From JADGRB01 sp036267635 (lineage in GTDB: Bacteria; Myxococcota_A; Polyangia; Fen-1088): 64,000 bases of DNA. The stretch lies in contig DATAVR010000006.1 in NCBI GenBank assembly GCA_036267635.1, positions 124,001 through 188,000 on the forward strand. The letters run 5' to 3'. The notes under the pieces were generated by a model that saw only the letters and a list, made by a program, of their open reading frames with translations, had not been told where the DNA came from and made no database searches. Position numbers and translations under genes: made by a program. Below, piece after piece: positions 58,901-64,000 of the stretch (its first letter is position 1; every line of letters starts with the position of its first letter).

Positions 58901-60610
58901 TCAGCGCCGCGCGCGTCGGCGCCGCGTGAAGCTGCCGCAAGTGAGGGCCAGCAGCGCGAACAGCGCCGCGCCACCGCCCGCCCCGGCTCCGCCCGCCGCG
59001 CACGAGCAGCTGACGACGCCGCCTTCCTGGCGCGCGCCTCCGCCGTCGCCGCCCGTGCCGGGAACGCCGACGGTCCCGCCGGTGCCGGCGCCGGCAGCCC
59101 CGGTGGTACCGCCGCGGCCGGTCGTGCCGCTCCCGCCGGTTCCGGTGGTCCCGACGATCGTTCCACCGCCTCCGCCGCCGCCTCCGCCGGTGGCGGTCGC
59201 GCCGCCCGTGCCGCTCGAGCCGCCGCTCCCGGTCGATCCGGGCGGCAGCGGCGGATCGCACTGGCCGTTGTGGCAGCCGGCGCCGCCGGGACACTTCGCG
59301 CCGGCGCAGGCATCGCCGCAACTCCCGTTGCTGCAGACCTCACCGGCGCCGCAGGTCATCGTGTCGCAGCCGGTGTCGACGCAAGCGCCGGTCGCGGAGC
59401 AGACCTGGCCGCTCGGGCAGGCCTGGCAGGAACAATTCTGGACGCAGACGCCGAGCACGCAGATGGAGCCGTTGCAGGTGACGCCCCGGCAGGGGTCGAC
59501 GCAGACGCCCAGCTCGCAGATCTGGCTGGCGGGGCAGACGACGCCGTCGCAGCCGCCGACGCAAGCGCCGTTCTGGCAGAGCTGACCGGCCTGGCAGGTG
59601 ACGCCGATGCAGGTCGGATCGACGCAGAGGCCGTTCACGCATTGCAGGGGCGGCCCACAGGGAAACTCCGTGTCGCTGCAGGGGCCGGTGCACTTCCCCT
59701 GCACGCAGACCTGGCCAGTCGGGCAGAGCCCGTCGCCGTCGTCGACCATGCCGTTGCAGTCGTTGTCGAGGTTGTCGCACTTCTCGGCGCTCGGCTTGAT
59801 CGTCGGCACGCAGGTCGGCGCCCCGCCGACCACGCACTGGGTGATGCCGTTGGCGCAGACTCCCTGCATGGTGGTCTGGCAGGGGACGCCGCCGCCGTCG
59901 CAGGTGACCCCGCTGATGGCGAAAACCTTGTCGTTGAAGTCGCCGTCGTTCCCGAACCACGTCGTGGTGTTGGCCCCCTCCCAGTCCTCCCAGGCCATGT
60001 AGTACTCGTTCGACGTCACTGTCGACTCGTAGGAGAGCATCATTTTCCAGTAGCCGGGCGTCATGCCTGCTCCGGTGCAGCCGGTGCAGTCGGCGTTGCG
60101 CGTGTCCTCCGAGTAGTAGACGGGGATGACCGCGCCGTTGGTTCCGACCGCCTTCATGAGCGCGAAGCCGACCAGGCCGCCCGCGTACATGGTGTTGCTG
60201 CGGATGTCGGAGCTGCCGACGGTGGTGCCCACGATCATTGGAAACGTGCCGATCGGGTAGACGGTCGGCGTCTGGGTGTGATTCGGATCGGTCGTCGTGT
60301 TGGGTACGTTGTACCAGCCGAGGCCGCCCGTCGCGCTCGACTGGCTGAGCACGAGCGTCGCTTGGAAGTTACAGAGCGGCGTGAAGGTCGCCGGGACGAT
60401 CGACGCGTCGGCGACCGCGTTGATGTTCTCCTTCGCCGTATTGGTGAAGTACTGCTGGAGCGAGATCTGGTCGGTGGTGGGCCCGGGAACGGAGGTGCCG
60501 TTCGGCTCGATCACCTGCGCGGCGGCCGTGCGGCAGACGAGCGCCAGCGCGAGCACGGCGAAGGCGAGGCTCGACAGAGGAATTCCAGAGCGGGGGGCGA
60601 GGTGTTTCAT
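58901..60610 (-). CDS. MYXO-CTERM surface protein with DUF4114-like and Cys-rich repeats
   Basis: The protein has 569 residues. A signal peptide ends CRTAAAQ. The N-terminal half (about 30-235) has a DUF4114-like motif AWEDWEGANTTTWFGNDGDF followed by NDKVFAISG. A Cys-rich region (about 235-440) follows with EKCDNLDNDCNGMVDDGDGL, a calcium-type motif common in Myxococcota, and EGF-like units such as CVNGLCVDP, CQNGACVGG and CELGVCVDP. A GTGG linker comes next (about 455-530). The end is a MYXO-CTERM sorting tag: SCSCAAGGAGAGGGAALFAL, then an Arg cluster (RRRRARR). The tag directs processing and surface attachment. Confidence 0.88.
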   Translation of the reverse strand: MKHLAPRSGIPLSSLAFAVLALALVCRTAAAQVIEPNGTSVPGPTTDQISLQQYFTNTAKENINAVADASIVPATFTPLCNFQATLVLSQSSATGGLGWYNVPNTTTDPNHTQTPTVYPIGTFPMIVGTTVGSSDIRSNTMYAGGLVGFALMKAVGTNGAVIPVYYSEDTRNADCTGCTGAGMTPGYWKMMLSYESTVTSNEYYMAWEDWEGANTTTWFGNDGDFNDKVFAISGVTCDGGGVPCQTTMQGVCANGITQCVVGGAPTCVPTIKPSAEKCDNLDNDCNGMVDDGDGLCPTGQVCVQGKCTGPCSDTEFPCGPPLQCVNGLCVDPTCIGVTCQAGQLCQNGACVGGCDGVVCPASQICELGVCVDPCRGVTCNGSICVLGVCVQNCSCQACPSGQVCSATGACVDTGCDTMTCGAGEVCSNGSCGDACAGAKCPGGAGCHNGQCDPPLPPGSTGSGGSSGTGGATATGGGGGGGGGTIVGTTGTGGSGTTGRGGTTGAAGAGTGGTVGVPGTGGDGGGARQEGGVVSCSCAAGGAGAGGGAALFALLALTCGSFTRRRRARR

Positions 60611-60648
60611 GGGGGGGCGGCCCTGTCCCTTTTCCGGAAACTACGCTC

Positions 60649-61206
60649 TCATTCGGTCCCGGCCGCGTCAAGTGAGCCGCATCGCCCCCAGAGTCCCGCC
60701 AGCGTCGCCACGTCCTCGGGCGTTATCGACACGGTCAGGTTTCCCGGATTCATGAGGGAGGGACGCACGCCCGGAGGGATGTGGACCAGGCCGAAGGAGT
60801 GCCCGACCTCATGCGCGATGGTGATCGCCAGCTCCTCGCCGGTGAGATCATCATTGATGAAGATCTGACCGTCGGGTGGGTCGTAGAGCCCGTGGAACGG
60901 CGCGGCAGCGACCTGAAAATGAATCGGTACGGCCGGACCGATGGCCCCGCCGGCGGCGCTGGCCGGCCCGAGCTCGGTGCCGGCACTGGCGTTCCAGAGC
61001 GCGGCGCCGGCCGCCACCCCCGCGAGCTGCGCTTCGGTCGCGGTGGCATCGGGAACCAGGGTCAGGGGCGCGCAGGCGTTGAATGCCACTGCCGGGCCGA
61101 CAGCCGATGGATCTTGCCCGCAACCGATCGCCAAGACGCCGACCAGGGCGGCGATCGAGGAGAGCGCGAGTGAATGCGGGGATGCGTGGCTCAAACTTCG
61201 GGCCAA
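60649..61206 (-). CDS. Matrixin-type zinc metalloprotease, lipoprotein
   Basis: The protein has 185 residues from TTG 61206. The lipobox is LAIGC (Cys29). The metzincin zinc site HEVGHSFGLVH (132-142) has all three His and the Glu, and the Met-turn follows in PSLMNPG (Met152). GQIFINDDLTGEELAITIAH before the site is also typical of matrixins. The protein is short and has no pro-domain with a cysteine switch, although Cys45 and Cys176 could pair. It would act at the cell surface or in the periplasm on unknown proteins. Confidence 0.9.
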   Translation of the reverse strand: MARSLSHASPHSLALSSIAALVGVLAIGCGQDPSAVGPAVAFNACAPLTLVPDATATEAQLAGVAAGAALWNASAGTELGPASAAGGAIGPAVPIHFQVAAAPFHGLYDPPDGQIFINDDLTGEELAITIAHEVGHSFGLVHIPPGVRPSLMNPGNLTVSITPEDVATLAGLWGRCGSLDAAGTE

Positions 61207-61413
61207 GGGGAGGGCGCAATCCTATCGGGCGCGGAGAGGCGCGCACCAAGAATTCAAAGCTCAACCAAATGAAAGTCGCGAGGTTCGTTACGGTCGAGGT
61301 TGTAGGTCATTGCCCGGACCGCGTCCTTGTCGGTCGCCGGACGATGGACATATCTAGGAAAGAGAAACGGAACAGAGAAACGGATTGGGGACGGAGTACG
61401 GGAGGAGGGGATC

Positions 61414-62445
61414 ATGAAGGTGCTTTCACTGATTGTCGTACCGGGGGTGCTGGCTCTGGCCATCTCGGCGGCGAAGGCGGATCCAAGTCCGAATCCAGCA
61501 ACGAGCGGCGCTCAGACGATGCCGAGCGGGGCGGAGCCGGAGACGCCGCCGCCCGCGACGTATGATCCGGGGACGCCGGGGACTGCGCCCGGCACGGCGG
61601 CAACGACGCCGGCCACGCCGAGCGCCACGGACACGGCGGCCACGTCCGACACACCGGCGACGGCGCCGGCTCCTGCGCCCAACGCGACCGACACGACGGC
61701 CGCTCCGGCGCCGACGCCGCCCGTGACGACGGACGACATGAACGCGGCAACGCCGCCGCCGGGAGTCCCGGCCGCGCCGACCCAGGCGCCGTCGGGGGCG
61801 ACCAACATTACGGTCCTGCCGCCGCCGCCGAACGGGCAGGTGACGGAGTCGGTGCCCGTGCAGCCGTTGCCTCCAATGGAGGGGGCACCGGAGGGGGTGG
61901 TTCCCGGAGCGGCCGTCGCTTCGCACATCGGCGTCGGCCTGCTGGTCGGCGGCGGGTTCCAGGACTTCACCAACAACAACCTCCGAAACGTCACCGGCGA
62001 CGGCGGGTACTGGACGGCGCGCATCATCGCCGGTACGCGTGAGTACATCGGGATGGAGGCCGCCTACGACGGCTCGGCGCGTGGGATCACCGGGCTCGGG
62101 CTCAACAACAGCAACTCGAGGCTGATCGCCAACGGCCTCTCGGGCAATCTGAGGCTCAACATCCCGATCGCCCAAGGGGAGTCTCTGATCGAGCCGTTCG
62201 GGTTTGTCGGCGTCGGGTGGGCGCACTACACCGTCACCAACAACAACGTCGCTGTCTCCGACCTGACGTCGTCCGACAACATCCTGACCCTGCCGTTCGG
62301 CGGCGGGCTCGAATACTCCTACCGCGGGTTCATCGCCGACGCGCGGTACACCTACCAGCAGACGTATTTCAACAACCTGACCCAGACGATGGGCGGCAAC
62401 CTCAACACCTGGGGCGTCGGCGGCCAGATCGGCTTCGAGTACTGA
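61414..62445 (+). CDS. Outer-membrane beta-barrel protein with Ala/Pro/Thr linker
   Basis: The protein has 343 residues, with GGAGGAGGGG before ATG 61414. A signal peptide (ending SAAKA) is followed by a disordered Ala/Pro/Thr linker (about 24-165). The C-terminal barrel (about 168-343) begins SHIGVGLLVGGGFQDFTNNN, has YWTARIIAGTREYIGMEAAY and PFGFVGVGWAHYTVTNNNVA, and ends IGFEY with a terminal aromatic. This is an OmpA/OmpW-like eight-strand layout. A strong terminator follows, so it is a single-gene unit. Function is unknown. Confidence 0.8.
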   Translation: MKVLSLIVVPGVLALAISAAKADPSPNPATSGAQTMPSGAEPETPPPATYDPGTPGTAPGTAATTPATPSATDTAATSDTPATAPAPAPNATDTTAAPAPTPPVTTDDMNAATPPPGVPAAPTQAPSGATNITVLPPPPNGQVTESVPVQPLPPMEGAPEGVVPGAAVASHIGVGLLVGGGFQDFTNNNLRNVTGDGGYWTARIIAGTREYIGMEAAYDGSARGITGLGLNNSNSRLIANGLSGNLRLNIPIAQGESLIEPFGFVGVGWAHYTVTNNNVAVSDLTSSDNILTLPFGGGLEYSYRGFIADARYTYQQTYFNNLTQTMGGNLNTWGVGGQIGFEY

Positions 62446-62487
62446 TCGCGCGGCGCGCTCCAGCGTCGCGAGAAGAATAGAAACGGT

Positions 62488-62520
62488 CGCCCCTTCCGCC
62501 GACGGCGGGAGGGGCGTTTT
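62488..62520 (+). terminator. Intrinsic terminator
   Basis: A 13-pair stem (cgccccttccgcc / ggcgggaggggcg, with one G-T pair) has a 3-base loop and is followed directly by four T. It lies 43 bases after the beta-barrel gene and is the clearest factor-independent terminator in the window. Confidence 0.85.
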
Positions 62521-62614
62521 GCTGTGCGCCGGCGTGCTATCGTTTTCGACGAAGAGCCGTTCCTTGCAGCCTGGCGCCCCTGGACCCCCTCGCCCCGCGC
62601 ACCGTCGCCTCTCG

Positions 62615-64000
<1,386 letters not shown>

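Noticed and set aside
58376..60868. Rightward open frame of about 830 codons across the HEAT and MYXO-CTERM genes
   Set aside because: It spans two leftward genes and an intergenic gap, with Ala/Arg-rich and Gly/Ala-rich shadow sequence only.

Overview
The window is uniformly GC-rich, gene-dense DNA with many stop/start overlaps (ATGA, GTGA, TTGA). It most likely comes from a member of the Myxococcota (Deltaproteobacteria in older taxonomy). The evidence is a MYXO-CTERM-type C-terminus at 58901-60610, many lipoproteins with long Gly/Thr/Ser 'GTGG' linkers after the lipobox, a fused Ser/Thr kinase-AAA ATPase-TPR protein, and ECF sigma factors followed by membrane-anchored partners with TPR-like tails. 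No rRNA, tRNA, CRISPR array or insertion sequence was seen. Both window edges cut a gene: a TonB-domain protein on the left and a metal P-type ATPase on the right.

Region 1 (1-27744) is mainly a plant polysaccharide / uronic acid region. It holds a sorbosone-dehydrogenase-like protein, a PtsP-like fragment, a PL1 pectate lyase homologue, an ECF sigma / FecR-like / secreted protein operon, paired LamG-like lipoproteins, glucuronate isomerase (uxaC), and a leftward operon of hexuronate MFS transporter, DcaP-like porin, kdgK and eda. It also holds a GH28 polygalacturonase, a periplasmic sugar-binding lipoprotein, and a second ECF sigma / anti-sigma-like pair directly upstream of a GH8 reducing-end-xylanase-like enzyme. 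Pectin breakdown outside the cell, uptake and the two ends of the isomerase route (UxaC, then KdgK and Eda) are present. UxaB and UxaA, the middle steps, are not in the window.

Region 2 (27763-38551) holds the kinase-ATPase-TPR regulator, a permuted NlpC/P60-like protein, an MsrB-MsrA fusion, and a small accessory islet. The islet has a frameshifted orphan gene and its partner behind a promoter-embedded palindrome, next to a convergent MazF/antitoxin pair. A ComEC-like metallo-beta-lactamase with DUF3006 and a long-linker lipoprotein follow.

Region 3 (38658-44739) is a divergent pair of ATP-grasp/alpha-E units, one split and one fused, with a transglutaminase-like protease. This is a predicted peptide-ligation system of unknown product.

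Region 4 (45057-57013) has PEP carboxylase, a five-gene operon (PP-loop ATPase, three tandem paralogues of an unrecognised exported protein, BtuF-like protein), a porin translationally coupled to an S26-like peptidase, and a membrane protein / His-rich protein pair that looks metal-related.

Region 5 (57181-64000) has a HEAT-repeat protein, the MYXO-CTERM protein, a matrixin-type lipoprotein protease, a beta-barrel protein with a clear terminator, and a YHS/heavy-metal-binding-domain P-type ATPase running off the edge.
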